Shown here: piece after piece, positions 1 through 13,028 of the stretch
How positions within the stretch are numbered: the first letter of the stretch is position 1
How the letters are laid out: the number at the start of each line of letters is the position of its first letter
Source of the DNA: Galeopsis tetrahit
Taxonomy: Eukaryota; Streptophyta; Magnoliopsida; Lamiales; Lamiaceae
Direction of reading: 5' to 3'
Length of the DNA stretch: 64,000 bases
Assembly: GCA_963675135.1 (NCBI GenBank)
Contig: OY776122.1
Coordinates: 84,020,472 to 84,084,471 of the forward strand
The notes under the pieces: model-generated
Told to the model about the DNA's origin: nothing
Databases searched by the model: none
What the model saw: the letters and a program-made list of their open reading frames with translations, nothing else
Translations under genes and position numbers: made by a program

Positions 1-1
1 G

Positions 2-2954
2 GTCTCGAGCCTCTGTCGTGACAACAATGTTAACATTGTCTTTGGTCGTTCTTCCTTTCAGGTGCAGGATGGTCACTCGGGGAGCATTCTCCTCGTTGGG
101 AGTCGTATCAATAATTTGTATGTCTGGCCGGCACACATGTCCATCACCTCCCCGCAAGCCTTCCCCGCCCAACACCTCACAACGACCACCTGGCATGCTC
201 GCCTTGGCCATCCATCGACCAAAATCCTGGCTCACACCCTCTCTAAGCTTAACTTATCTAGTGCACCAACCAAACATTTCAATTGTAACTCTTGCTCTTG
301 TATCAAAAGTCACAAATTACCATTTTATGATTCGAGCATTATATCTACTAAACCCCTTGATGTTATATTTTCTGATGTGTGGTCGTCGCCAGTCCTTTCC
401 CCTGATAATTTCAAATACTATGTGTTATTCGTTGATCACTTCAGCAAATACATATGGATTTATCCCCTAAAACGAAAGTCGGATGTTCTACCTACATTTA
501 TCACATTCAAAACCCTTGTTGAAAACAACTACCAAAACACAATCAAAACATTCTACTCGGACAATGGAGGAGAATTTATTGCTCTTCGCCCCTTTCTTCA
601 AACCCATGGTATTGCACACCTTACCACCCCCCCCCCCACACACTCCCGAACACAATGGCATGTCCGAACGTCGTCATCGCCATGTGGTCGACACAACCCT
701 AGCTCTTCTTCACCATGCTTCCATGCCTCACGCTTATTGGCCCTATGCCGTCTGCTCGGCAGCCTACATCATAAATCGCCTTCCCAAAGTTAACCTCAAC
801 ATGGCATCCTCCTATGAAAAACTCATTGCTCGCCTCCCTAACCTATACAAACTCCGTACATTTGGTTGTCTTTGCTATCCCTTGCTCCGTCCCTACACCA
901 CTCACAAACTTGATCCTCGCTCTACTCCATGTGTCTTCATTGGATACTCACCCACGCAGAGTGCCTACCTCTGTCTTGATCGCTCCACAAATCGAATCTA
1001 CACCTCACGACATGTTCAGTTTGTTGAACATATGTTTCCCTTTTCCACTTCTCCTTCCATACACCAACCATCTCCTGTGGCGACCACCAACTCCTCGCTG
1101 CCTACTCGCTCTGATTCCAGCTCCTCGCCCATCCTTATAACGCCCCTACTTCCTAACCCTGTCACAAACCTCCTCGCCCCCAATCCAGTGCCGACCACTA
1201 CCACTCCTCAACATTCCCCACTGGTCGACCAACCTGACATTCCTCAACCGACCACACACACACCTACCTCTCCACTGCTCGCCACCTCATCCAACATCCC
1301 TGTGCCGACCAATGCTCTCCCACGACCTCCTGCACCTCGCATGGTCACTCGATCTCAAAATCAAGTATTCAAGCCCAATCCGAGGTATGGCCTTACCTCT
1401 ATTGTCACTTCTGACATTGAACCAAGCTGTGTCTCACAGGCACTCAAGGACAAAAATTGGCGAGCAGCCATGTCGGCAGAATTTGATGCCCTACTACAGA
1501 ATGGCACTTGGGACTTAGTCCCTCCCACCAAAGCTCAGAACGTGGTCGGCTCCAAGTGGGTCTTTCGTATTAAACGAAAACTTGATGGCTCTCTTGACAA
1601 GTACAAAGCTCGTCTGGTCGCCAAAGGCTTTCATCAGCGACCAGGTGTTGACTTCACTGAAACATTCAGTCCCGTGGTCAAGCCCGCCACTGTGCGAACA
1701 GTCCTCAGCATTGCGGTTACCAACAACTGGCCTCTTCGCCAATTTGATGTCAACAACGCCTTTCTCCATGGAGAGCTCTCAGACACAGTCTTCATGGCTC
1801 AACCTCTAGGCTTCAAAGACAAGACTTTTCCCACTTATGTCTGTAAACTACGCAAATCCATTTATGGCTTAAAACAGGCCCCTCGCACATGGTACTATGC
1901 TCTTCGCTCATTTCTCGAAGAAATTGGATTCACCCCCACTCACTCTGATGAGTCTCTGTTCGTCTACAACAACAATGGGGTGGTCGCCTACTTCCTTGTT
2001 TATGTCGACGATCTCATACTGACGGGCAACTCCTCGCCCATGCTCGCCCGGGTGGCTGCCGACCTCAGTGCCAAATTCTCTGTCAAGGACCTTGGTCCTC
2101 TATCCTATTTCTTGGGAGTGGAAGTTCTTCGCTCTAAAACTTCATGCCTGCTCTCCCAACGCAAATACGTCACCGATCTGCTCGCCCGATACAACATGAT
2201 CGACTCCAAACCAGTCCAAACTCCGCTACCCACCTCTGCTCGCCTTACACTCTCGGATGGCACCTCTCCCACTGACTCCACCCAGTATCGTCAAGTGCTC
2301 GGTAGCCTTCAGTATCTCCAGCTCACCAGACCTGACATCGCCTTTGCCGTCCATAAGTTATCTCAGTTCATGCATGCACCCACCATCACTCACTGGAATG
2401 CCGTCAAGCGACTACTACGCTACCTCAATGGTACAAGGGATGTTGGAGTCAACATTACCCCGTCCTCATCCTCCTCGCTCCACTGCTTCACGGATGCCGA
2501 CTGGGCAGGCAACCATGATGATCGCACTTCCACAAGTGCATATGTTGTCTTTTTGGGGGCCAATCCTATCTCATGGTCGTCCAAAAAGCAGAAGTCTGTT
2601 GCTCGCTCATCAACTGAGGCCGAATACAGAGCCATTGCCTCTGCAGCCTCTGAAGTACAATGGCTAACATCCTTACTCCAAGAACTACACTTTTCCATTT
2701 CCCCGGTGCCGGTCATCTACTGTGACAACATTGGGGCTACCTACTTATGCTCAAACCCTGTGTTTCACTCACGAATGAAACACATCGCCATCGACTTCCA
2801 CTTTGTTCGTGACCTAGTCAAAACTGCTCGGCTCCGCATCTCGCACGTCTCGACTGCCGACCAACTGGCCGATGCCCTCACCAAACCTCTCTCTGGTGCT
2901 CGCCTCCAACTTCTTATGTCCAAGATTGGACTATCCTATGGTACTCCATCTTGA
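2..2954 (+). pseudogene. Copia pol polyprotein, 3' part, frameshifted
   Basis: Coding is open from base 2 in one frame to about base 637, then continues in another frame to the stop at 2952-2954. The first part has the GAG-pre-integrase motif HARLGHPS and a CxxC pair near 280-300, then integrase with acidic residues in SDVW (about 373) and SDNGGEF (about 558). The third acidic residue (PEHNGMSER, about 650) is only readable in the second frame. Next come the Copia RT (WVFRIKRK near 1558, YVDD near 2003) and RNase H (DADWAGN near 2496, SSTEAEYRA near 2608). The frame changes inside a run of 11 C at 627-637. It is either a real disabling indel or a homopolymer error. Apart from that the reading frame is clean, which suggests a fairly young copy. 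Confidence 0.9.
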
Positions 2955-2964
2955 GGGGGCATAT

Positions 2965-3156
2965 TGGACCTATATTGTTAAATACACTCTCATTCTTATT
3001 TATTGTATAGGCCCATCTCAGTTTCCTATGGGCTCTCTTATAAAGCCCATTAGGGTTAGGTTAGACCTAATTATCTCTTGTATAAATACACATTGTAAAT
3101 CTCCTTTACAACTAATCAAGAAATAATATTTCTCACACTCTCTATACATCTATACA
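2965..3156 (+). repeat. Copia 3' LTR
   Basis: The segment follows the stop codon and a GAGGGGG purine tract. It contains a TATA-like box (TATAAATACA at 3081-3090) and ends in ...TATACA. The start is uncertain: TGGACC at 2965 or TGTTAA at 2976 both satisfy the TG...CA rule. At 180-190 bp it is in the short-LTR range typical of some plant Copia lineages. The 5' LTR is not available for comparison. Confidence 0.65.
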
Positions 3157-4660
3157 GGGTACTGAAGTTAGTGAAGTATGATACCGGCAAATTTTGTACT
3201 CCATTACTTATTAAAGATTGAACCTATTCTGTTTATGTACAACATAGCACTTTATTTTCCGTTTCTCCTTTCTTTTGAAATTCATTTGTATCTGTTAATT
3301 TGTTGAATGGGATTGTGATTGATAGGTTGTATATTTAGCCAATTCTCTGTTTACAAGATTTTAGAGGAGCTAGAACGATACTTGGCCGGTGCCTTCACCG
3401 ATCACATGTTTATACAGATATATTGATGCACAGCATCAAACATTTTAGCCTATTTGATGGGAGGGAGGGCTTCTATCTTGTTTTGGGGCAAGAATTATGG
3501 CTATTTGGGTTGACCGGACCCTCATTAGAATGGTTAGGAGCTGGAAGACTTTGCCTTCTCTTGAATTATTCTGAAATTGGTGAATTTCTAAAATGTCTTT
3601 CAAAATTTTATGATCGTTTTTTGCTTAGACAAACGTGACAAACAAGTGATGCATTAATGTAGAATAAGTTTTTTATGGTATGCCCTTGTTCATGATTCTA
3701 TTGCAATGGAAGTTATGCTATATATATATGCCAAGTTAAATGATTTTGACTTTTATATTTTGGTGTATAACATTGGTTTTGATGTATTGGAGACTTTTTA
3801 GCTCTGAGGGTGAAAAGTAGTCACTCCTAGAGGATGTGGGAGGAAATTTTCCTTTTTTTTTCTTTTCTTTCCAGATACCCTCCACTGTACTTTGTTATGA
3901 TTTAAAGTCAAAATCTAATGCCTCACCAACTTCTGAAAATAGAACTTGTCCTAAGGAGGATGGTACTTGAAGAGAAATATCTCTCACTTCAATTTAATGT
4001 AGATGTATTTTACTATATGACGTAGTAAACAATCCTGAATAAGTTTTACACATTATGCATGCTTGTAATACATATAGGTTTTTAAGATATCAAACTAAGG
4101 TATTATTGATTTGCTCCCGTTTATACTGGAATTAAACAAACACAACAATAGTTGTTTGTAACCTTGAAGAATAGTGCTTCAGAGATGATCACCAGAACAT
4201 CAACTGGCCTCCCTGGACTCAATCCGGCAAAACCTCCTTGTTCTTTATAACCAAACCCTTGTACCAGCTCATGAATCTTGCTATAAACTCTGTACATGGA
4301 ATGAAGAGAGTTGAGATGCATGATATTGATGGTAATCATCAAACAATTACTATTTCTTTTTGAGAAATGAACAAGTCCACCTTAGTTACCATAGAGAATG
4401 AAGATTTTTTTGATAAGAAACCAAATAAAATACCGGCTGGTTCCTCTCTTTTCTCTTCAAGGAGATAATATATATTCTAAAGGATGTTATAATTCATTCC
4501 TTGAAATAGGAAAACACTCGTTAGGCTTTTGGTGTTCTTAGCATTATCTTTATTCATCAAGCTATAGCACCATTAAATATTTTTAAGTATGTTGTGCAAA
4601 TATTTCATGTAATGTTAAAAACTAACTAGGTTTTCATATGTATTAGCATCGTTTTATTCA
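3157..4660. other. AT-rich region between Copia LTR and RFC3-like gene
   Basis: No gene could be established here. Three short stretches look faintly coding: 3161-3223 (+), open up to a TGA right after the LTR; 3361-3640 (+), broken by stops; and an exon-like piece at about 4160-4290 (-) bounded by AG and GT. None was recognised and none connects to a neighbour. Part of the interval must hold the 3' UTR of the minus-strand RFC3-like gene. Confidence 0.5.
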
Positions 4661-7600
4661 TTACTCTGAAATATCATCAAATGCACAAAGTACCAAAGTC
4701 CTCTCCATGTCACCGTTCATGTCATGGATGCTTTCCTTACCTTCAATCCTCATGAATTGTTGGACATTCTTTCTTTGATTATTTTGTTTACTGGTCTCCT
4801 CTTCTTGATTTGGAGATGATGAGTAATTCTTACCAGCATGATTTTTCTGTAATATAACAAGAGGGCTAGTCATTTAAACAACTGCACTTGTTTTTTATGA
4901 ATGAATCTAAATAAAACTCAATACCTGATATTCAACATATAGGTGCTCAAATTGTGGCTGTAACTGCTCAGGTAGAATCCATTTTAGTTCTCCCTTTAGT
5001 GTCTGCATAAAACAGAATTTATTAATGGATTATAAACCTTGATAATAAACGTAAAAGTCAAGTGTTCTTACTTGGAATATGAACTCCGGAGCTACATTGT
5101 GCTCTATAAGTTTTTGAAGCTCGCCTCGTATAATATAAAGCCTATAAGGAAGCAGATGGATTCTTAAATGTTAGGATTGAAAATGCCCAGCAGCTGAATG
5201 AGTATCTGGTACATGTAATTATTTGTACTTACTGCTTTGGGCTCTGTTCTTCTAGCACATTTTTAGCAATATTGGCTATTTTGTCTTCCCACCCAGTTTT
5301 GATATCTTGATCTTCTGTTAAAGAAGCATTGCAGCCACTACATTGCATATACAATATTTTAGAAAAGGAAACTGTTAGCCAAACAGATAGACTTTTGGAA
5401 TTGTCAAACATGAAAGTTTGATTAACAATGTAGATATATTGTTGTGGACATTGATGACATACTTGAAGTGCCAAGTAGCTTCAAATGACCGTATAGCTTG
5501 TCTTAAGTTATTCTTGGAGTTGTTTGCAATTTTACATGCCAAATGATGAGGTAGCTCTATCCCTTCTCGTTTAGCTATGAATGTCAAAACCTCAAGAATC
5601 TATGAAAGAGAAATCTGAAGTCAGTAAAAACAGTATGAGAATTAACAAGTTTGAATTCTAAACACACGCTAAATGTTACCTCTTCGATGGATGGTTCATT
5701 GAGTTGAACATATTTGCAAAGTGGCATTAGAGGTTGGAGCTTTTTGGCATCGCTGCAGCAGAAAAATACCTTGTTACACCCTTTAAACTTCTCAAGCATC
5801 CACTTGATATATGAAAGGGTATCAGTAGATAACTTGTCTGCCTCATATAAAATAATAGCTGCATGGATTGTTACATTGCATGATATGTCATTGGTCTATA
5901 TCTTGTAAGTAAATAATTTCTTATGGAAATATGTGAATACCTTTACAGTTATCTTCATTGCAGCCCGAAGTTATATTAGGCAGCATCTGATTTTGCTCCT
6001 TGATAAGTTCAACAATGACATGCTTCTCATAACCTTTAAGGTCAGAAAGGTTGACTTCAACATGTTGTGTTGATACCAGTAGAGTTACGAGGATACTACT
6101 CACTGCTTCTCCCTATAATGAATAAAGTGATGTCAATGTGGAGAGAAAGATTAATTTTGTTAAGCATTATTCCTGATGTTTTCTCACTTGTGAAACTAGA
6201 TAGATATAAGTGGATTGAATTACTACCAAGTCCGCCTATAAATGGATACTCATGCAGTTCATGCATAGTAAATGAGTAGCATTCTCTTCTTGGACATTTT
6301 TTTCTTTCCCCAAAACCATTTTGATATTAACTTACAATTCTTTTTTGCTCCTTAGTGATATTCTTTTGCCACTTCTACTGTGAAAATGAGTGGAGAAACT
6401 GACTGATAATTAATTGCGATCTTTCTATAGTTTACAAGTAATATTATTTAGAGTAGGACCCAAAAAATTAGACCAACAAATAAATTATGCAAGGTTCCAG
6501 GTTTCAACACTAGTATATATTGATTTTTGACATTTTGTATAAATACGGCGCATGCTCAAATGGCTAAAGGATAATATCAAAACTCCTGAAACGATGGTGC
6601 ATGCAGTGAGTTGCAGTAGTTTGAATTTGAAATTTACCTTCAATGAAAATTTCTTGCATTCTTCTCTTGTCTGTGGATAAAAAACATTGCTGATCAAATA
6701 ACCCGAATCATATAACATAGAAAATGTTAAATGGACATAAAACATCAGCATGTTTATTATTCTTTAGGCTAGAATTATTCAACAGGCTGTTATATGATAT
6801 TGGTTCTTTGATTGATTAATCTTATTTCCTGCAATCGAGTTCAACTAGAGCGTGAATGAGCACGTGTACTCTTTCTGGAAACTATGGTTATCAATATCAA
6901 ATAATTCTGTTCTGTTTCAGATATTAGACTTAAAGATGAGAGTTGAATTGTACCTTTATTTTGTCCGGTCCAAAGGCTTCTCGAAGCAGAGACCAAATCA
7001 TGGTTCTCTTTCCGACCCCTGGATTCCCTTCAAATATGAAGTGACCACATTCTGCTGCAGTATCCTGCCAACTCCTCACGATATTCTTTAGCCAAAGTGC
7101 TTTCTCCTTATTGCAAATAAAATCCTGCAACAAATCAGGTCTATATCTGTCTGACCAAACATATTTTATCTCCTTGTTCTTATTTTCAATTGGCGTCTTA
7201 GGTGGTGAAGCTTGCACAGGTGGTTGAGGAGAGGGATACAGTACTTGCAACGAAGGAATTTGTGGTGCATCTGAGAGTGGCGGAGATGTTGGTAGTGGTG
7301 AGATGAATTCTTGTGCAGTTGGCGGTGTTATCTCTGGTAGCGGATATGGTAATGATTCGGGTGGCGATGCAGCTGGTGGGGGTAGGGGTATGAATGGTGA
7401 TTCAGAATCTCTCTCCCTCAATGGCTTCTCGGTAGCTGGTAAAATGATAGTTTCCTCCTCCTCATAATCATCATTCTTGGTGAATGTAACAGTATGCCTT
7501 TTCTTCTCAGATTCAGACTCATTTGTTGTCCTCTTGGGTTTAATCTTTGTAACAGCCATGGTTTCTGTGAGTCTTGATGATGAAGCTGGAAATCCGTTGT

Positions 7601-8051
7601 CAAGAGGGGTTTCGTCGCCTTTTGAGGTAAAGCAAGAAGAGCCCCATTCCTGCACCTTGACAACAAAACTGGACCTGGAACTAGAAGTGACATAGCTCGT
7701 CGCTCGACTCTCTCTCCCGGGGCTGGACCCGGACAGTTTCTCTCGGTTGATGACAAGGGAGAAGTCTGTTAATCCCTTGTAGTAAGGGCTGATATAACTA
7801 CTAATCCTGTCTTCTATAACATCATTGTGTCTGTTGAACTCCTCAAGAGACTCTTGAGTTAGGATAGACTTGTTTGTTCTCTCCTTAAAGAGATCACTAA
7901 GTTGTTTCTTGGGCCAGGCAGCTGGTACTGGTGGCGGTGGTTCGTCGGGGGCTGATTTGATCGGCCTTGAAGAGGCCATATTGGAAAGGTTGTTCTTCTT
8001 GGCTGAGATGAAGCTCGTGTTTGTGGAGATGAAAACGTTAGATTTTGTCAT
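4661..8051 (-). CDS. RFC3-like AAA+ clamp-loader homologue with long N-terminal extension
   Basis: Nine exons on the minus strand: 8051-6954, 6670-6638, 6112-5941, 5858-5680, 5599-5463, 5337-5233, 5141-5072, 5002-4925 and 4846-4661. All have GT-AG borders, phases agree, and the total is 685 aa. Residues 1 to about 290 are low-complexity and Pro/Ser-rich. From about 297 (YVWSDRYRPD) it follows the small-subunit RFC fold: Walker A GNPGVGKRT at about 342, Walker B region ILYEADKL at about 437, the VEVNLSDL strand, and the RFC3-type collar domain in exons 6-9. Canonical RFC3 is about 350 aa and loads PCNA as part of RFC1-5. Here the SRC arginine-finger motif reads PLC (about 480-482). I therefore call it a divergent paralogue, not the housekeeping RFC3. 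The first ATG is at 8051; an ATG 24 codons further in (MASSRPIK) is an alternative start. Confidence 0.88.
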
Positions 8052-10085
8052 ATGCTTGGCGTTCAATCTGATGAGATAACGTTAATTCCGAGGTGTATAA
8101 CTATGGAATATCCGGTAAAAAATGACGAGGACATTGTTTGCAGACCAAAGCTGTTTCCTCCTGTGGTGTTGGGAGACTATTCAAATGCTAATAGCACTTC
8201 ATTTGGAACAGTGAGAGTTTAGGCAGATTTTAATTTTCATTTTATATAGGACAGATAGGTAGGTGATTGATAAACATTGGCTTAGCGTCCCTTTCTTGAT
8301 ATTTATTTTTCTTTTTTGAAGGGATGCATGCTTAGTAAAAAAAAAAAAAAATCTTTAAAAAAACACCCAATTAATTAATGATTGAATGTATATCATTTAT
8401 AGTAAGTTGTGTTGGTAGTTAACGAATTCATCATTGTTAGAAAAATTAATTAATATAAATTTAAACTTTTAAATAAAATAAAATTCTTTACTTGGTAGTT
8501 TAAATCCATGCATTAATCTTTTTTTTTCCCTTTCCCTTTGTTTGACTTTGATGTATATCACTCAATTCGGTTTTATGAACCTAATTTTGTCGTTTTAGAG
8601 ATAGCAACCAACAAACTATGTTGCTCTACGAGGCAAAATAAATTATAAAGTGCAGATAGAATTTTGATTACAATGTATATATATTTAATTATAATTATAT
8701 TTTTTTTAGAGATTCGGCAGGCGTCTTATGAATCTCCTGTACAATTTTCAATTATAGTGAAATTTCTCTATCTATTTGTGGTTTTTCTCGTCGAAATTTT
8801 CAACTTAAACAATATGTGGGTTCATCATAATTAATAATGTGATGAAAAGTAGAAGGGATTAATAAAGTTGTAATAAGTTTGTCGTATTTATATACATATA
8901 TTGTATAGGATTTGTTTAAAAGAATTTGGTTGATATACTTAATCATTCAATTATTGCCATTGGTGTCATTTTGTGTTTGATCATATAGTGTAATTTCTCA
9001 AACCTACCCGTGGCCGGGATCAAGGAAACAAAAAATGCATGTTCTCGAGAGGCCACAATTATGTGGAGAAAATCACATGTAAATATTTTTTTCTATATTC
9101 TTTAAAATCTAAAATTAATCTTAGTTAGTCCCCGCATCCCACTAATGATACACTCTAGTTTTAAATCCAATTCTAATCTCCGCATCCTAAATTATATAAA
9201 TAGCACTGTAAATTATTTAGATTTTGCATTTTTATTTTGAATATCACTTTTGTGTGATATATTTAGACATAAAATATGCCTAATTAATGTACTTTTTTAA
9301 AAATTTGAGTGTCATTCCGTCAAAAATAAAAATAAAAAATTTGAGTGTCATATTTTGTGAATTTTTGCATCAATTTTTATGAAATATTTGTTTCTACTTT
9401 GTACCTTATACATAAATTAATAAATTAACATCGGGCAGAATAATCAAAATTCACTTGTGGGTAGATGCAATTAAAAAAATTTAGAGAAGAAGACAAGAAT
9501 AAAATACTAAGAAATTAAATAAAAAAGGTAAACTCAACACGTATTTCCTAATTGTTGCACACTTTTAAAACAACTAATATTCTGTTAAAAAAACCTTTAC
9601 CACAATTTTAAATTCGTTTAACGTTAATATATTTTTCCTAGTCAAAAAATATTACTACTAATAAATTTGGCATATAATTTTTAGTGATACCTATATTTTT
9701 TTCGTTACTCTCTAATAATTTTTTTTTGGAAGTCTACACTCTAATAATTAGTCATACATTATTTGTATATGTAACAGAATATGAAGAATAATCCCACTTG
9801 AAACGCTAATATATCTCAACAGACCTTCAAAAAAACACACTAGTTCAAACTTGAAACTACATATTAGCTCCGCATTTCATTCAATTCGAATTCTTGAAAG
9901 CAGTTTTTCTTTCTCTCTTCCATATACATTCAACACTCCCATTTGGAAATTTCAGTAAGGTATATCATTCTTAACTTCATTTTTTGTTTATGCATATATA
10001 ATTGTCATCCATTCATACCAGATGATAAAGATTTTTTTTAGCATGATTTTGTAATAAAATTCAGGACTTGGAGGTGTGCTATGAG
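8052..10085. other. AT-rich intergenic region between divergent genes
   Basis: This is the shared upstream region of the minus-strand RFC3-like gene and the plus-strand NPH3 gene. It is AT-rich with many homopolymers and no long open frame. I see no transposon ends, tRNA-like cloverleaf or conserved block. Promoters for both genes must lie here, but no specific element can be defended. Confidence 0.5.
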
Positions 10086-12051
10086 ATGGCACCCAGAAAT
10101 GGAATTGAATATTCTACTTACAGGTACAGACACCATCTCTTTCCCCGCAAAGCTTCCTCTTTTTTTAATTTATTATTAAATCTCTATTTTATATTTAATT
10201 GTTATTCAGGAGACTAAAGTCCAGATCATCATCCGATATTCACCTCAATCTCTGTGGATATGGTCTTGATAAGGTAATCTCATTAATTTCTTTAAAGATT
10301 GTAACAAAACAAATTCGATAATTGACTCATGACATAAACACAAATACTTGTGCATGACATGTAACTAGATCTACATTGCACATATGAGTTATATATATTA
10401 GATGTGAACGGAGTATTTGAGTTAAATATAAGTTATAAATCTGTTTCAGGAGCTTCTGGCCCCAAAATCAGCAAAGATAGCGAGTCTATTGCAGGAGAAT
10501 CCTCACTGTGATCTTTCGCTTCGTCTGCGCGATATCCCTGCCGATCAAGATTCATTGGAGCTTGTTGCAAGATTCTGCCATGGCTATGAAATAAACCTCT
10601 CAACAGAGAATGTAGTTCGTGTTGCTTGTCTTGCTGATTACCTTGGAATGACAGAGGGCCATTGTCCCAACAATCTGTTGAACAAGGCTCTCTTTTTTAT
10701 TGACCACCACATTATTCCAAGCTGGAGTAACTCCATTAAGGCTCTCAAAACCGCTGAGAATGTTTTCGACCAAGCCGTTAAGCTTGGCCTCGTTGAGTAC
10801 TGCGTCGAGTCAATTATACTCAAGGCGTTGGATAATCCGCGCTTACTTGGAGAACCAATCAGGAATAGGAATTCAATATCTGACGACGATGATGAGTATG
10901 ATGATGATGATGAGGAGGAGGACGACGAGGACGAGGAGAATAGGTATAAGGTGAATGCAAGGAGGAAGCTTTTTGATATAGATTGGAAAAGTGAAGAGTT
11001 GAGTACACTTTCTTTGAAGCTTTATGCACATATAATCAATACTATGATTAATCGTGGGGTTCCACATGCATATGTAGCTGCAAATCTGTGTGAATACATG
11101 AAAACGTGGATATTTTCGTGTGAGAAAATAGGAGATGAAATGGGGAGTAGTATGAGGAATCATTATAAGGAGATTGTTGAAACTCTGGTGAAACTTATGG
11201 CTAATTTGAGTGACATTTTCCCTTGTAAATTTCTTAGTGAAGTTCTTCGTTTCGCCATTGTTCTGTATGCTAATCCTGATTGTAAAAACTCGTTGGAGTT
11301 AAAAATCGGGGTGAAATTGCACCAAGCGTGTGTTAAAGATCTTATGATTCCATCCCAGGGATATGCAAGTGATGAAAAGTATGATACAGAGAGTTTGAAG
11401 AGGATTTTGATGAATTTCTGTAATTATGGGGGTCCGAATAACCGGAAGTTGAATTCTGTGGCCGAAGTTATAGAAGAATTCTTGGCGGATATCTCGGCTG
11501 ATATAGATTTGAAGACGACGTCGTTTATGACCATTGCTGATATGTCAGTTGCGTTATCGGAAGGGACTCAGAGGAGCTTTGATGGGCTATACAGAGCGGT
11601 TAATATCTACTTGGATAAGCACCGTCATTTAACGGAATCTGAGAAGGAGGATTTGTGCAAGGTTTTGGATTGTAATAGGCTGTCTAGTGAAGCGTTTGAG
11701 CACGCGGCTCAGAGCACGCTGCTGCCACTGCGCGTGATGGTGCAAGTGCTTTTTGCGTCGCAGTTGAAGCTGAAAGAGGCGATTCCGTCGTTGTTGAAGG
11801 AGGAAGGGGAGGGGGAGAAAGGGGGGAGGAGGGAGATGGAGAAGATGGGGAGTAAAGTGAGTGAGTTAGAGAGAGAGTGTAATGTGATGAGGAGAGAGAT
11901 AGGTGGTGGCAGTGGCGGCATTGGCGGCCGTGGGAGGAGGCAGAAGAAGTTGAGTGTGTGGGGAGAGGTGAAGAGGAAGTTTGGGTGTATGACAAGTATG
12001 CATGAATGCAATTGCCAAATGAGGAAGAAGAAAAAAGTGCAACCAAAATAG
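10086..12051 (+). CDS. BTB/POZ and NPH3 domain protein (NRL family)
   Basis: Three exons: 10086-10123, 10210-10273 and 10450-12051, giving 567 aa. The upstream ATG at 10081 would run into a stop after splicing, so 10086 is the start. Residues about 20-110 form a short BTB domain (DIHLNLCG, then LELVARFCHGYE). An acidic Asp/Glu tract at about 180-198 is followed by the NPH3 domain from about 212 (DWKSEELSTLSLKLYAHI) to about 440, with the family signatures LYRAVNIYLDKH and KVLDCNRLSSEAFEHAAQ and then LPLRVMVQVLF. The C-terminus has Glu/Gly-rich and coiled-coil-like sequence and a lysine-rich tail. In this family the BTB part binds CUL3 and the NPH3 part couples to phototropins or polar-auxin components at the plasma membrane. 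The specific client of this member cannot be read from sequence. Confidence 0.93.
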
Positions 12052-13028
12052 ATACAAGAGATCGTATTTATTTTTATGTCGTCTTATTGTTAGACGTAAC
12101 ATAATTTGGTTATGATGTTTAACACAAGTCTTTGACTATTTTTATTTATGCATTTTTTGTGTTTGAATTTGGTTGCTTGTTGTTGGATCTATTATTCAAG
12201 AAAAATTTGCAGCATGATTTGTGAAGATGTAATACTTCATTTAATATGTTTAACATCTTAATAATAAAGGTTCATTTCATCATTCTGGTCATAGCTGCAT
12301 GTTGAAGTATTGAGAGTTAGAGGTCTGCATTGCATGCATCCTCTATTTAATTTAATAATGTAATATTTCATTTTGTATTACACTGTCTTTAATACATGTG
12401 GTATATCATAATATTAAATTATATAACTAATCATTTAGAAGGTGACAAATATTGGAATAGGGAAACTAACATCATTTCATAACACCATTTATAAACTTTT
12501 GAATCTAGTTTCAGAAGACCATTTTTCTATTTTAAAATTTGTGTCACAGAGATATTTCTTAAAATATTATTTTGTTAAAAATATTGACAAAATTTTGTAT
12601 GGACTTTGTTCATGGATCTGAACCAAGTTCACATGTTAAAAAAAAATAACAATCTCTCACGTGAATTTTGTTCGCGTATAAAATTGAATTCATTAATATC
12701 ATTTATTTTATAAATTAATACTATAATATTTTACACATAAGCATGTTGAACCGTGTTGATAAGTGTTATGAAGGCCAATCACCTCAACCTTGAAGGCATA
12801 TAAATCATCCTCTCCAGCCAATTTTACACCATTCTTCAAATTTGAAAAGATAAATATCAAAGGATCCAAAATTAAAAAATCAAATTCAAATGTATTCATG
12901 AAGGGGTATGGAGAGAAGACCAATATCAAAATAAGAGGTGTAGAATAAATTAGGTGTGAGTTGAGTAAAGCGTACAAATAAAAATGAATATATGTAAAGC
13001 AACGAACGGGTAGGTAAAAAAAAACTCG

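Larger units (their letters stand above)
1..3156 (+). mobile_element. Ty1/Copia LTR retrotransposon, 5' part outside window
   Basis: The window opens inside the polyprotein of a Copia element. Order seen: GAG-pre-integrase, integrase, reverse transcriptase, RNase H, a polypurine tract (about 2952-2960) and a short LTR. That domain order (integrase before RT) is the Copia order. The 5' LTR, primer site and gag are outside the window, so age and target duplication cannot be judged. The element lies 3' of the RFC3-like gene, which is on the opposite strand. Confidence 0.93.

Noticed and set aside
8052..8066. Start of the RFC3-like gene at 8066
   Set aside because: The codon there is TTG; the first ATG in frame is at 8051.
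11684..12102. Three overlapping minus-strand frames rich in Ser, Pro and His
   Set aside because: They are antisense shadows of the purine-rich C-terminal part of the NPH3 gene.
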